Assembly: GCF_022605165.1 (NCBI RefSeq)
Contig: NC_063073.1
Span: forward strand, 1,674,001-1,738,000
Direction: 5' to 3'
Length of the DNA: 64,000 nucleotides
From: Purpureocillium takamizusanense
Taxonomy: Eukaryota; Ascomycota; Sordariomycetes; Hypocreales; Ophiocordycipitaceae
Shown here in pieces: positions 21,131 to 30,262 of the stretch. The translations under genes were made by a program, and so were the position numbers. Below the pieces are notes generated by a model. That model saw nothing but the letters and a program-made list of their open reading frames with translations. It was not told the DNA's origin and ran no database searches. Numbering within the stretch: the stretch's first letter is position 1; each line of letters starts with the position of its first letter.

Positions 21131-21430
21131 TGTCGGTGTGAATACCGACATCGACGACAGTGCTGGTACGCCATCGTCGAGGTAAGTCGGGGGAGGCACA
21201 GACATCTGCGGTCGACAATGCTGGTTACGCTATCGACGGGTTGTCTGGCCCGCTGCCTGGGCAAAAGTTTGATTCTTGCTTTGCTGCTTTATATGATACC
21301 CCATCTGCGTTTATACCCGCTGTCAAACGAGTCTTACGATGCTTCTCGACGGCGACAGTGCTGCTACGCCATCGCCGGGACGGCGTGTTGGACCGAGACC
21401 AGACCGCGACAATGCCGTAGCGCTATCGTA
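21131..21430. repeat. Array of related hairpins with a shared loop sequence
   Basis: Hairpin 0: TGTCGGT (21131-21137) pairs with ACCGACA (21144-21150) around a 6-nt loop. Hairpin 1: TCGACGA (21151-21157) with TCGTCGA (21174-21180). Hairpin 2: GTCGA (21211-21215) with TCGAC (21233-21237). Hairpin 3: CGGCGA (21350-21355) with TCGCCG (21372-21377). A weak copy 4 has CGA (21407-21409) with TCG (21426-21428). Units 1-4 share a 16-17 nt loop of the form CARTGCYG...CGCYA. The three inner stem pairs are invariant, while the fourth is A-T, T-A and G-C in units 1, 2 and 3, so pairing is kept while sequence changes. Function unknown. Confidence 0.6.
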
Positions 21431-21997
21431 TGGAAAGTCTCGTGGGCGTTTGCCTTTTGGTCTATTCGAGTACGTGGCCAACGTCGAAGATTGTGTGGAG
21501 TAATAGATACATACAATACATTACTATTCGGCCGACGTACGACCGGGTCGAGCCTGTGCCACTCATCTTTGGTGCGAACCATCGTGGGCTGTGCTGCTTA
21601 ACCTGCCTATCACTCGCATATGGGTTATAGTTCCTACAGCGGGTGGACGCTCCAGGCACCAACAACGGTTGACGTACCAAGGACACGGATAGTTGGCGCA
21701 TACATCCGTGCTTAGGGAATCAGGGCACCCACTGCCAGCACAACGTCTGCCGTGGACATCGGTCCGAGCTATCGCAGCAGCTTCTCAGCCTACTGCCAGA
21801 GCCTCTCGGTTACGCGGCATCTGGACCTTCGCCTCATGCGCCGGGGCCCTGAGCTCGGAGCCCCCCGCGGGACTGCTTTGACTGTACGGTGCGCCGTTTT
21901 ACGCCCAGGGGGCGGGAGGTGAAAAGCCTAGATAAAAAAAAAACCAAAAAATAAACAAAAACGATTCGATTATAGCGGCCTCGACGGTCGGCTCTTT

Positions 21998-22017
21998 GTG
22001 TGTGTGTGTGTGTGTGC
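21998..22017 (+). repeat. TG dinucleotide microsatellite
   Basis: Run of TG repeats in the spacer upstream of the small cysteine-rich gene. Confidence 0.85.
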
Positions 22018-22201
22018 GCGCCAGATGAGGAAGGGGACGTGGCCGGATCTGCACTATGCTTTGGTAGGAGTTGGCTAGGCTGCGGGCTCGCCGCATTGTC
22101 TGTAACGTCTATGACGAGCACGGCTGGCTGGAGCGCGGGCGAAACTACAGTTCGGTCCGGGCTGAACGACGGTCTGAGCCTGTCCCCTCCCTCCCTCCAT
22201 G

Positions 22202-22250
22202 TGTATGTATGTATGTATGTATGTGTATGTGTGTGTGTTTGTGTGTGTTC
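22202..22250 (+). repeat. GTAT/GTGT microsatellite
   Basis: Four to five GTAT units grade into GTGTGTGTTT-type repeats within the presumed promoter of the gene at 22647. Confidence 0.85.
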
Positions 22251-22392
22251 ATCCATTACGATACCCCCCTTTTGCCCTGCCCTCTTTTCTCGGCCCTGTA
22301 CTCATGCGAAGGATATCGACATGTCCATGGGAGCAAAGAATCGAGTAATCATAGCGAAACGATAAAGTAACGAGCGCAAGACGTCGCTCGTG

Positions 22393-22400
22393 TATATAAA
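22393..22400 (+). promoter_or_regulatory. TATA box of the small cysteine-rich gene
   Basis: TATATAAA followed by a CT-rich initiator region, about 250 bases before the ATG at 22647. A strong TATA box fits a regulated or highly expressed gene. Confidence 0.5.
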
Positions 22401-22646
22401 GAGCTGGCCAGTTCTCTCTCTCTCCCTCTCCGTATCTCTGTGTTTCTACCACCAACAGATCCAACACTTCCCCACCGCGTCTCTGTCACACACAGCTTCC
22501 CCTTTCCGTTCTTTCCTTTTCTGGTTTGCCCCCCTTGCTGAGCGCGAGAATAAGAAGAAGAAGAAGAAGAACAACAACAACGGCAACTTGCCTGCCCCCC
22601 CCTCTCCCCTCCCAAATTCAGAGTCTTTTCTTTTCCTCTTGTCAAG

Positions 22647-23281
22647 ATGCCGGCTGCTACATCCGACTGGATGACAAAGGTCGCTTCGGCGCAGCTACAC
22701 GCCTTTCTGGTCGGGGTGAGTTCCATACTGTGCCCCCCAACCCAAACCCAAACCCAACTCCTCCACCCCTGATACCGCCCCAGGTCCTGGTGTGTGTGTG
22801 TGTCTTGGGAGGAGAGGGACGGACAGACCGGGCCCAGCCGGGGTTCAACTACGACGTCGGGACAGCAGAGGAAGGGGGGTAAAAAGCCCGTTCGGTCACT
22901 GACGGTCAAAATACCACAGAGATGCAACGTGAAGAGCAACACGTGCGCCATCGATGTCAGCCACGAGGGCGACCGCCTCCGCGCCCTCTTCAACGACGGC
23001 ATGCCCAAGACGTTCCAGGTCGTCTGCGGCGAGAACCACAAGGTACGCGCCCCTTCTCCCTCCCTCCCCCTACGCATGGTGTTTCGTACGGGAGGGAGTG
23101 TTGTTACGCGGCTGGCGAGGCTGACCACGGGCCGCCGTGATACGGGATACAGTGTCTGGCGAACGGGGGCCTTTGCTCCTGGGTCTCAAACCCGGGCGGC
23201 GATGCAAACTGCCAGTCGAAGCGCACTAAGCCGGGACTTGTGTGCACCGGCCAGGGATGTGCGTCGATGGTCGCGGACTAA
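22647..23281 (+). CDS. Small cysteine-rich protein of unknown function
   Basis: 106 residues from exons 22647-22715, 22920-23042 and 23153-23281. Eight cysteines lie in the last 83 residues (RCNVKSNTCAID, FQVVCGENHKC, GLCSW, DANCQ, LVCTGQGC), suggesting four disulfides in a compact extracellular fold. Exon 1 encodes MPAATSDWMTKVASAQLHAF, which is not a convincing signal peptide, so either secretion is unconventional or the 5' end is mis-modelled. Splitting the 204-nt first intron to include an extra exon (22784-22878) puts the cysteine-rich part out of frame, so I rejected that. A TATA box and a pyrimidine-rich leader precede the gene. No family recognised. Confidence 0.55.
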
Positions 23282-23711
23282 GGCCAACGATTCGATTGTC
23301 CATGACTAAGGTTATCTGTGTTTACAGAGGGACTTCGACTTCCAGTGCCCTTTTCCTTTAGAAAAACCATTCGTTGTGCCTCAAAGTCCTTCTGAGAATC
23401 CTAATACCAATGCTCCCACGCGCCATGATGCCCGATGCCAAGAGCCCCGTCTTCAAATCCTTCCCAGCGCCATGTGTTCAAACCAGCCAATGTCTTTTTG
23501 TGGCCAGATGCTGATGCATTTCGTATCTGTGCTGCGTGATCATTCAAGTAGCCGAGCGGATACCATCGTGCTGTGTAAATGCAATGTGATTGTGGGGGTA
23601 TCGACATGCAGATTGCGTTTGTAGGAGCGCATGTCCATCTGCCAGTGTGTGCGTGCGTGTAAAGAGAGCCATAAAAGAGAAGCGTGGGTGAAGTGTCGAA
23701 TGCCCCTCCCT
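23282..23711. other. Convergent spacer
   Basis: 430 bases between the small cysteine-rich gene and Elongin A, both 3' ends. Nothing beyond presumed 3' UTR sequence is seen. Confidence 0.5.
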
Positions 23712-24992
23712 CTAGTGCACTCTCTTCTTGGGCTTCATGAAGACGCTAGGCGGCGCCTTGCGCTTTCTGGGGGCTGCCGCAGGCGGCGCGTTGAGCGAGG
23801 CGATGATTTCCTCAGGCGACGATGGGCCGGCCTCGCCAGGAGGTGGAGAGACCGTCTTGCGGGTCGGCAGACGCGCAGGCGCATCATTGTCCGACGCATC
23901 GTCCTCAAGTCTGGCGTGGGCTTGATCGCCAACTGGCCTGGCCTTATTGATCGCGGCCGAGCGGTTGAGCTTGCCGGCCAGGGCCGAGTTGCCCGTGGTC
24001 GCGATCTTGTTGACTGCGCCGGACCGCTTTCCTGATGAGCCGGGACTAGCAATGTCCTTGGTGCCAGCGCCGGAGACGCCCTCCTTCTGAGGCGATGCCG
24101 CAGTGCTTCCCCTGACCGGAATCTGCTTGATGATGGGTTTGGTAGAGGACGCGGTGCCGGGTCGCTTTTTGAGGAGGGAGACCTTTGCCGCGTCGGAGAT
24201 GGTTTTCTTCGGCGGAGCCACGGGTAGAACTGGCTTGTTGTTCAGGTCATCGTCGTCCGAGTCAGAGAGAAGGGTGGCTCGCTGTTCGTATTGTTCCATA
24301 GCAGAGCCCGTGACGCGGTACTGAGGCAGGGCGGCGCGTCGGTGGTCGTTAACCATGGCAGCGGGGGCCTTGTGCAAAGTCGGGCCGCGGATGGGGGCGC
24401 GAATGGGCTTGGAGAGTTGCGTCTTGATGTTTGCAATCTCGCGAGCTTCGCGGCGGACCTTCTTCATGACGCTGGCGCCCGTGTTGGTCTTGGTGCGGCT
24501 GCCTCCGCTGAATGAGAGGACGCTGGATCCCGTGTCTCGCTGGGACCAGTGGCGCTGCTTGGGGCCGGTGCGTCCGGCGCGGGGGAGATACTTGCGCTCG
24601 ACGATGGTGCTGACGTTGCGCTGCTTGTCCTCTTGCAGGCCGGCGAGGGCGTTCTTGAGCTTGGCCTCGCTCTCGGCCAGGGCGACGTCGTGCTCGTGCT
24701 TGTACTTTTCCCAGACCTTGTACCACTTGTCTGGGGAGGAAGGCTTGTAGGCGGTGGCCTTGTACTCGAGGGGAAACTCATTCTCAATGATCTTGATCCA
24801 TATCTCGCCGGTGTGGCCCTGAATTTGAGGCGAGTTGAGCTCGACACGGCGGAGCTGGTGAGCGCTCTCCACGCGCAGCAGGATGGTGCGGACCGCCTCG
24901 TAGGGGAGGAAGTCGCCAACGCTATCAAGGTGTCTGATGTTCTTGATGGCGGCCATGGTGGCGAGCTCCATTAAGGATTTGATGAGAGACAT
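23712..24992 (-). CDS. ELA1: Elongin A (Pol II elongation factor SIII subunit A)
   Basis: 426-residue intronless protein. Elongin A stimulates Pol II elongation and, with Elongin C and a cullin, forms a ubiquitin ligase that removes stalled polymerase. The Elongin A domain occupies about residues 1-115. VGDFLPYEAVRTILLRVESA is the BC-box-like helix that binds Elongin C. It is followed by HQLRRVELNSPQIQGHTGEI and ENEFPLEY, matching the family consensus (leucine helix, LE-NSP-I, W, FP). YKVWEKYKHEHDVALAESEA leads into a helical arm. The C-terminal 250 residues are disordered, basic and Ser/Pro-rich, ending PRKRKAPPSVFMKPKKRVH, a probable nuclear signal. I chose the ATG at 24992; the frame is open slightly further but without ATG. 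Diverges from TFIIF beta. Confidence 0.9.
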   Translation of the reverse strand: MSLIKSLMELATMAAIKNIRHLDSVGDFLPYEAVRTILLRVESAHQLRRVELNSPQIQGHTGEIWIKIIENEFPLEYKATAYKPSSPDKWYKVWEKYKHEHDVALAESEAKLKNALAGLQEDKQRNVSTIVERKYLPRAGRTGPKQRHWSQRDTGSSVLSFSGGSRTKTNTGASVMKKVRREAREIANIKTQLSKPIRAPIRGPTLHKAPAAMVNDHRRAALPQYRVTGSAMEQYEQRATLLSDSDDDDLNNKPVLPVAPPKKTISDAAKVSLLKKRPGTASSTKPIIKQIPVRGSTAASPQKEGVSGAGTKDIASPGSSGKRSGAVNKIATTGNSALAGKLNRSAAINKARPVGDQAHARLEDDASDNDAPARLPTRKTVSPPPGEAGPSSPEEIIASLNAPPAAAPRKRKAPPSVFMKPKKRVH

Positions 24993-26113
24993 GGTGGGCA
25001 AGAGGAAGAAACGACGACCCGAGGAGTGGGAGCTTTATATTGACGCGTTGGCGGTCTGTTGATTTGGCGGGATCAACAAGGATAAAGTTCATTGTCCCCG
25101 TGCTGGGTAGACGGACAGCCTTTCGCTAGAGCTTGCTAGTGGAAGCCCGTCGTCAAACTCTCACTTAGGACTGATGCCGTCGGCGCCTCTGTTGGCGCAG
25201 TGACGGCGAGTTGATGACGATGCTAAGGGGGACGATGTGAGCATAGTCTTATTCCAAAGCAGGTAGAGGTCGAGGACGCGAAGGCCAAAAATGATAGGAA
25301 GCGCAAGCAGGAGAAGATGGGAGTCTACCTTGTGACGTGTTGCAAATGACTTGCGTCGGGGTGTTTGGCGGGCGGGAAGCATGAAGGGTGAAACGAGGTT
25401 GACGATGCAGCTTGGTGGCAGATGGGACTGGCTGCCCTGGATGATGGATCCAGTGGTACCAAACATTACCTTAGTACGTCCTGCAGCTGGAGTCACTGGA
25501 CTGCGGTGCAGTGGGCGCACAGTGCTGCCACGCCGAAGTTAGTGAGGGGCGGCCGCCTATCTAGGACTTCAGGGTTCCGTTAAGCGCTGCGAGGGCAGCC
25601 CTGGAGTCTGTGAATGGATCGCTTTGGCGCTAGAAAGGCAGCCGCTGGACGTATTGGCGCGCCTTGGTCCGTGCGTCGCGTAAGCCTGCTCCTCGTGCCG
25701 CCTGAGGTGCCTGCCTTTGTTTCCCGATGAATTAGGTAAGAAGTCAGAAGAGGCAGCAGAGCTAACAACGTGCAGCTCTTGGGTGAGGCTGATTTGATTC
25801 CCCAGGCCGCGGCGGCCGGTGGTGGAGCTCGACAGTGTGGCGGCGGCGCGTCTGGGGTCCCGACGACAATCACCACCACCACCACCACCACCACCACCCA
25901 AAAGCGCTCGCTTCTCCCACCCATTTCGTCACTCCCCAACTACCATCGCCAACCTTCGTCGCCTTCAGCACAGCGTCCCACGACCGCGTTGTCAGGCGCG
26001 GCTTTCCCAGCGCCTCCACCGCATTCACCCCCGTCTTTCTCGACTGCGCATCTGCCGAGCGGCCCTTGACATCTGCTGCTGGCGAGCGCAAGCGACCTTG
26101 CTGCTGTGCCACC
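24993..26113. other. Divergent promoter region of ELA1 and TFG2
   Basis: 1.1 kb shared by two Pol II factor genes. Near 25875-25898 is a pure CAC microsatellite that lies in the TFG2 5' leader. No other gene recognised; reading frames that extend upstream of 26114 are low-complexity. Confidence 0.55.
25875..25898 (+). repeat. CAC trinucleotide repeat in TFG2 leader
   Basis: Eight to nine CAC units, about 215 bases before the TFG2 start codon. If read in frame it would encode His or Thr repeats, but it lies upstream of the conserved start. Confidence 0.85.
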
Positions 26114-27397
26114 ATGGCGGACGCTTCTTCCTTCGTCAAGCCCGACCCGGAGGACGAGGAAAAGAAGCCCCTCGCCGCCCTCGACGACGATGATCTCTAC
26201 GAGGACGCCGGCGATCTCGAGTTCTACGACAAGAGCGCCGCCGGCCGGCAATTCGAGACGCTCTACCTGGCCCGCGTGCCGCGCTACATGTGGGATGCCT
26301 GGCTCAAGATGACGGACCGCCTCGGCGACGACGACGAGATCCAGATCGGCACGCTGCGAACCTGGAACGAGCCCGTCCCCGACGCCACCATCGAGGGCGG
26401 CACGCGCGACGTCACTAAGCTGCGCATGTTGCTCGATGCCAACTGCCCGGAGCACCAGATGCTGCCGCGCGAGTACGACCTCGAGGTCCTCGAACGCGAC
26501 GTCCACAACCACTTTGTTTTTAGCGAGCAGGACCTCGAGAGCTACAAGGCCAAGAACAAGGAGCGCGCCGATGCCGCCGCCGCAGGTATCCCTATGTCGC
26601 TGCTGCGCCAGAGGCAGGCCGCCGAGGGGCAGGCGGGTCAGTCCTCGGGCCCCCAGCGTAACTCATACGACCGCAAGAGCCGGTACCAGCCCTACTATCG
26701 CAAAGCCATTCCCAGTACGTTGTTTTTCCGTTGCCATGGCCCACAATGACGCATTGCAGCGCTAATGCCGGCGCAGAGAGGACCAAGATCTTTGGCAAAA
26801 TTCACTACGATGTGCGAGTCGAGCCGCGCAACATCCAGGAGGAGGAGCGACTGCTCGCCCAGCGTCTGTTTGACGCCGAAAACTCCAAGTCGAAGCTTCG
26901 CATCATCAGCCGCAACAGCGCGTCGGCCATTATCAACCCGGGCACCGCCACGGCCGCCCAATGGAGCGGCAACTTTATCGTGAGCCATTGCCACCGCCCA
27001 ACCCGCTTGTGCATTCGTTGGGCCCATGCTAACCCGTCGGTCGGCACAGAAAAATGCTCCGCAGGTGGTCAAGCCCAAGAAGGGCGAGGTGTTCAAGGCC
27101 GCGCGTATCCCCAAGAACCAGCTTCTGGATCTCATCTTCGACTGTTTCCGCCAGTATCAGTACTGGTCCATGAAGGCCCTGCGACAGAAGCTGCAACAGC
27201 CCGACTCGTACCTGCGACAGGTATTGGAGGAGGTGGCTGTATTGCACAAGAGCGGCCGCTTCGCAAACCACTACGGACTCAGCGATGCGTACAAGGACAA
27301 GGCGGGCAGCGAGGCCAAGGAAGAGGCGGCCGAGGCTGCCGACGATGGGGACGATGACGAGCCCGAGGAGATGGAGGATGTGCTACCCACGCAGTGA
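26114..27397 (+). CDS. TFG2: TFIIF beta subunit (Tfg2/RAP30)
   Basis: 383-residue small subunit of general transcription factor TFIIF, which escorts Pol II to the preinitiation complex. Exons are 26114-26714, 26777-26979 and 27050-27397. After an acidic N terminus, residues about 35-180 form the dimerisation triple-barrel region (LYLARVPRYMWDAWLKM, then IGTLRT). The central region includes GKIHYDVRVEPRNIQEEERL. Residues about 290-350 form the winged-helix DNA-binding domain (IPKNQLLDLIFDCFRQYQYW, SMKALRQKLQQPDSYLRQVL, KSGRFANHYGL). The protein ends in an acidic tail (EEMEDVLPTQ). Length and order match fungal Tfg2. Confidence 0.95.
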
Positions 27398-27867
27398 GTG
27401 CACGGTATAGCTACCTAACGGACATGGCTGGCCGGGGTCGGAAGTAAAAGGGAAGACACATGTGGCGTTTTGGCGTTGAGCTCGACTCTGGGCATGGATA
27501 CCCGATTTCATAGATGACCGGGAGGGACCTAGACAATCTTGACTGTAACATCTCCCATTCTCATGCCTTGCCCTGGCCGGGAGCAGGGGGATGTGCATTT
27601 TGCGCTCGTGGCTTTGCACGTGAAGATGGGTCACCTTCGGAGCTGGCTGATGCTGAATGCTTTCAAGTTAGTAACTTAGTATATCAAGAATCAATTGGGC
27701 CAAAATTGATGGCTCTTGTTGAGACGCATGGCAGGCAGTTTTGAGCCGTCCTCTCACGCCGCAGGCAACCGCGGGCCGTTCCTGCCGGATTTGTCGGAAA
27801 TAGAATCACAAACTCAGCTCACCATCGTCAAAAACCAACGCAAAAAGCCAAACCTTCTTCCTCCGAC
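27398..27867 (+). other. Spacer between TFG2 and the HAD gene
   Basis: 470 bases holding the TFG2 3' UTR and the promoter of the HAD-like gene. No distinct element recognised. Confidence 0.5.
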
Positions 27868-28818
27868 ATGCACGCCCTCACCCGCCTCCTCTCTGCAGCC
27901 TCAGTTCGAAAGCCCCCTACCGCACCCAGCATGTTGCATCTCATCTTCGACTTTGACGGCACCATCACGCGCGCCGACACCATCAACACGCTCGCCACGT
28001 CCGCCATCGCCCTGCAGCGCTCCCGCACCGGCCGCGACCTCGCGCCAGCCTGGGACGCCGCCGTCCGCGAGTACCTGGCCGAGTATGCAGCGCACAGAGA
28101 CTCGTACGTGCCCGAGGAGCAGCGCCGGACCTGTGTGGGCCAGGAAGCGCGCTTCCTCAAGAGCCTCAAGGGCCTCGAGGATGCCTCCCTTGACCGGGTG
28201 AGCCGGGCTGGCATCTTCGCAGGGCTCTCCGAGGCCGACCTGCGCCAGCTGGGCGCCGATGCCGCCGCCGCGGGAGACATCGTCGTGCGGGACGGCTTCG
28301 GTGAGCTGCTCCATCTGGCCCACCAAAGGGGCTGGAAGACGGATATTGTATCCGTCAACTGGTCCTGCGCCTTCATCAGCGGCGTCCTCGGCACTGCCAG
28401 CCACCAGTACCAAGACCAGCCGGTGCGCATCATCGCCAACGAAACGGATCCCTTAAACGGGCACATTTCCGGCCCCTCATTCCTTGGCACCCGCTTGACT
28501 ACCTCCACTGACAAGTTCCGCGCCATGCGGCACCTTCTCGCCGGCCACGGCGACGACACACTCCACGTCGTCTACTTTGGGGACTCCACAACAGATCTAG
28601 AGTGCCTCCTGCACGCGCGGCGGGCCGTCGTCCTCGCCTCCAATGAAGATCGCTCATCTCTTTTGCAAACGCTGGGCCGCGTCGATCATCCCGTGGCACA
28701 CATCGACGCGCAACCGCCGCATCAGGAGAGTCAAGCAAACAACTACACGTCCTGGGCGCGCGACTTCAACGAGGTCCTGGCCAGTCATCTTTTCAGGGAC
28801 ACGGATGAATCGCGTTAA
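27868..28818 (+). CDS. HAD-superfamily phosphatase-like protein
   Basis: 316-residue intronless hydrolase of the haloacid dehalogenase superfamily, phosphoserine-phosphatase-like subgroup. Motif I is DFDGTIT at residues 28-34, with nucleophile Asp28 and general acid Asp30. Motif II is VSVNWS at 161-166, the Lys of motif III is probably Lys216, and motif IV is GDSTTDLE at 238-245. All catalytic positions are present, so it should be active. The cap lies between motifs I and II (C1 type, helical). Residues 1-20 (MHALTRLLSAASVRKPPTAP) look like a short mitochondrial presequence; an internal Met22 would give a cytosolic form. Substrate is unknown. Confidence 0.85.
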   Translation: MHALTRLLSAASVRKPPTAPSMLHLIFDFDGTITRADTINTLATSAIALQRSRTGRDLAPAWDAAVREYLAEYAAHRDSYVPEEQRRTCVGQEARFLKSLKGLEDASLDRVSRAGIFAGLSEADLRQLGADAAAAGDIVVRDGFGELLHLAHQRGWKTDIVSVNWSCAFISGVLGTASHQYQDQPVRIIANETDPLNGHISGPSFLGTRLTTSTDKFRAMRHLLAGHGDDTLHVVYFGDSTTDLECLLHARRAVVLASNEDRSSLLQTLGRVDHPVAHIDAQPPHQESQANNYTSWARDFNEVLASHLFRDTDESR

Positions 28819-29181
28819 ATGGTCTCACATTATCGTCTGGGCGTCCTATCTACGGTCCACCCAGAGGCGCTGAGGGTGGCGGGTGAGCGACTTGTGATGC
28901 GAGTGGGTGCGGCCTCACATTCCAGTCCTGAGGCAACCTCGGGGAACCCGCCTCCCGCTTGCAGAACCACGGGAGTGTCCTGCAAGAATCAGAAAGCATG
29001 TCCGGCGGCGGTTTGTTTCTCTTCACCGTGGCAAACGACTCCAAACGTGTTGAATACTCATGATCATGGGCGCATCGAGTGGCCTTTCCCTCGTTCACGA
29101 CTCGCCGCCCTCGTATCGCCGCCGTTAGGCTGACTTTTGATCGACTGTCACTCACTTATACGAAAGAGAAACCCTGCGCAC
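28819..29181 (+). other. Spacer after the HAD gene
   Basis: 363 bases, 3' UTR plus the promoter of the following gene. No element recognised. Confidence 0.5.
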
Positions 29182-29851
29182 ATGTGTACCTACGCCCGCA
29201 CCGTCTTCGAATGCGCACACCAGACTTGGGGACGCCGGCTCAAGCTCTGCACCATCGGCGAGGACTTTCGCGACGGACGTCTCCCTAGCGACTGCTGCCT
29301 CCGCCGCCCACATGGCTTGCAGTCACGCCGCGTCCCGAGTCGCTGCGACAGGTGCCGCTCGCTGGACGGCAAGTTGGCGCTCCTCCGCGCGAAGCTCGAC
29401 GAGTGCCGCGCCCAGTTCCTCAAGCGGTGGCCGGCCTACACGACGTGCACTGGCGCGGACACAACGCGGCCGGAGAGCAATGAAGGGGTGCTCGGGAGCG
29501 TGGAAACGATCGTAGACTCGGTCGAGAGCTCCGAGGATGAGGAAAAGGACGATGGTGACTCGGACAGGACTGGCTCGGACGGTAAGCACCACCACACCAA
29601 GACCTCCGACAGGACAAAGCTGAAGACCAACACTCGCCACAGCGATGGGCCGTTACGTACACAGCCCCGTTTCAGCTCGGCGCTCGCCACAATTCACGAA
29701 GCATGATAACTGCATCATCTGCGGCTCGCGCCTGGAGCTTGACGAGCTGGACTGTCAAGTGTGCGTCGAGCGGCACCACCACGCTGCGGCCTGGTTGCTG
29801 AACAGGGGCCTCATGGCCGTGCCCTTTTTCGGGGCGACCTGCCACTTTTGA
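29182..29851 (+). CDS. Conserved-looking Cys/His-rich protein with C-terminal zinc-ribbon-like motif
   Basis: 202 residues from exons 29182-29581 and 29643-29851. The intron is needed: exon 1 read through ends at 29706 and loses the cysteine-rich C terminus. The N terminus MCTYARTVFECAHQTWGRRL carries a C-x8-C-x-H pattern, followed by CC-x-R-P-H and CDRC (residues about 55-75). A helical, then acidic and disordered segment follows. The C-terminal part has CIICGSRLELDELDCQVC and HHH, a C-x2-C-x10-C-x2-C arrangement typical of a zinc ribbon. It resembles small cysteine-rich proteins of unknown function widespread in Pezizomycotina (recollection, not searched). Probably intracellular; no signal peptide. 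Confidence 0.75.
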
Positions 29852-30262
29852 GGAGTCGCCGACGGGGTATGATTATGGCGCGCGATCACGAGGTTTGACG
29901 AGTCTTTCTTGTTCTTTCTGATTTGGCAGCACATACGTGGGAGTTTGGAGCGAGGATTTCGGAAGCCACTTATTCATGTACTTTTTTGTTCGTATGAAAC
30001 CATTTGACTGTTATACGGAACTACTTATCCTCAATCGTGATCCCTGGGCTATACATCCAGTCTATGAAAAAACAAATGCCCTGTCCCGACGTACGTGAGT
30101 GGCATGCGTGTACTTCTTACTATGAGATCAGCATACACAAAGAGTGAGGAGCAAACAAGCATAGATCGCCCCATCCGTCTGCATCCCCCTGCCTCACCAC
30201 CTATTCCCATCCACACTTTCAGCAGCACTCCGCTGTTCCATGAGCCGACTCCCCCCCCCGGG
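29852..30262. other. Convergent spacer
   Basis: 411 bases between two 3' ends, AT-richer. It includes a 9-C run at 30251-30259 next to the stop of the secreted-protein gene. No gene seen. Confidence 0.5.

Larger units (their letters stand above)
20954..22646. other. Spacer with hairpin array and microsatellites
   Basis: 1.69 kb after the MFS gene. Positions 21131-21430 hold a set of related inverted repeats (separate entry). Positions 21100-21181 look like an exon, with CAG before and GTAAGT after, but I could not build a gene around it. TG repeats occur at 21998-22017 and GTAT repeats at 22202-22224. A TATA-like site (22393) and a pyrimidine-rich leader precede the gene at 22647. Confidence 0.55.

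Noticed and set aside
22784..22878. Extra exon in the small cysteine-rich gene giving a hydrophobic segment
   Set aside because: The exon is 95 nt and throws the conserved cysteine region out of frame; the hydrophobic text comes from a GT microsatellite.
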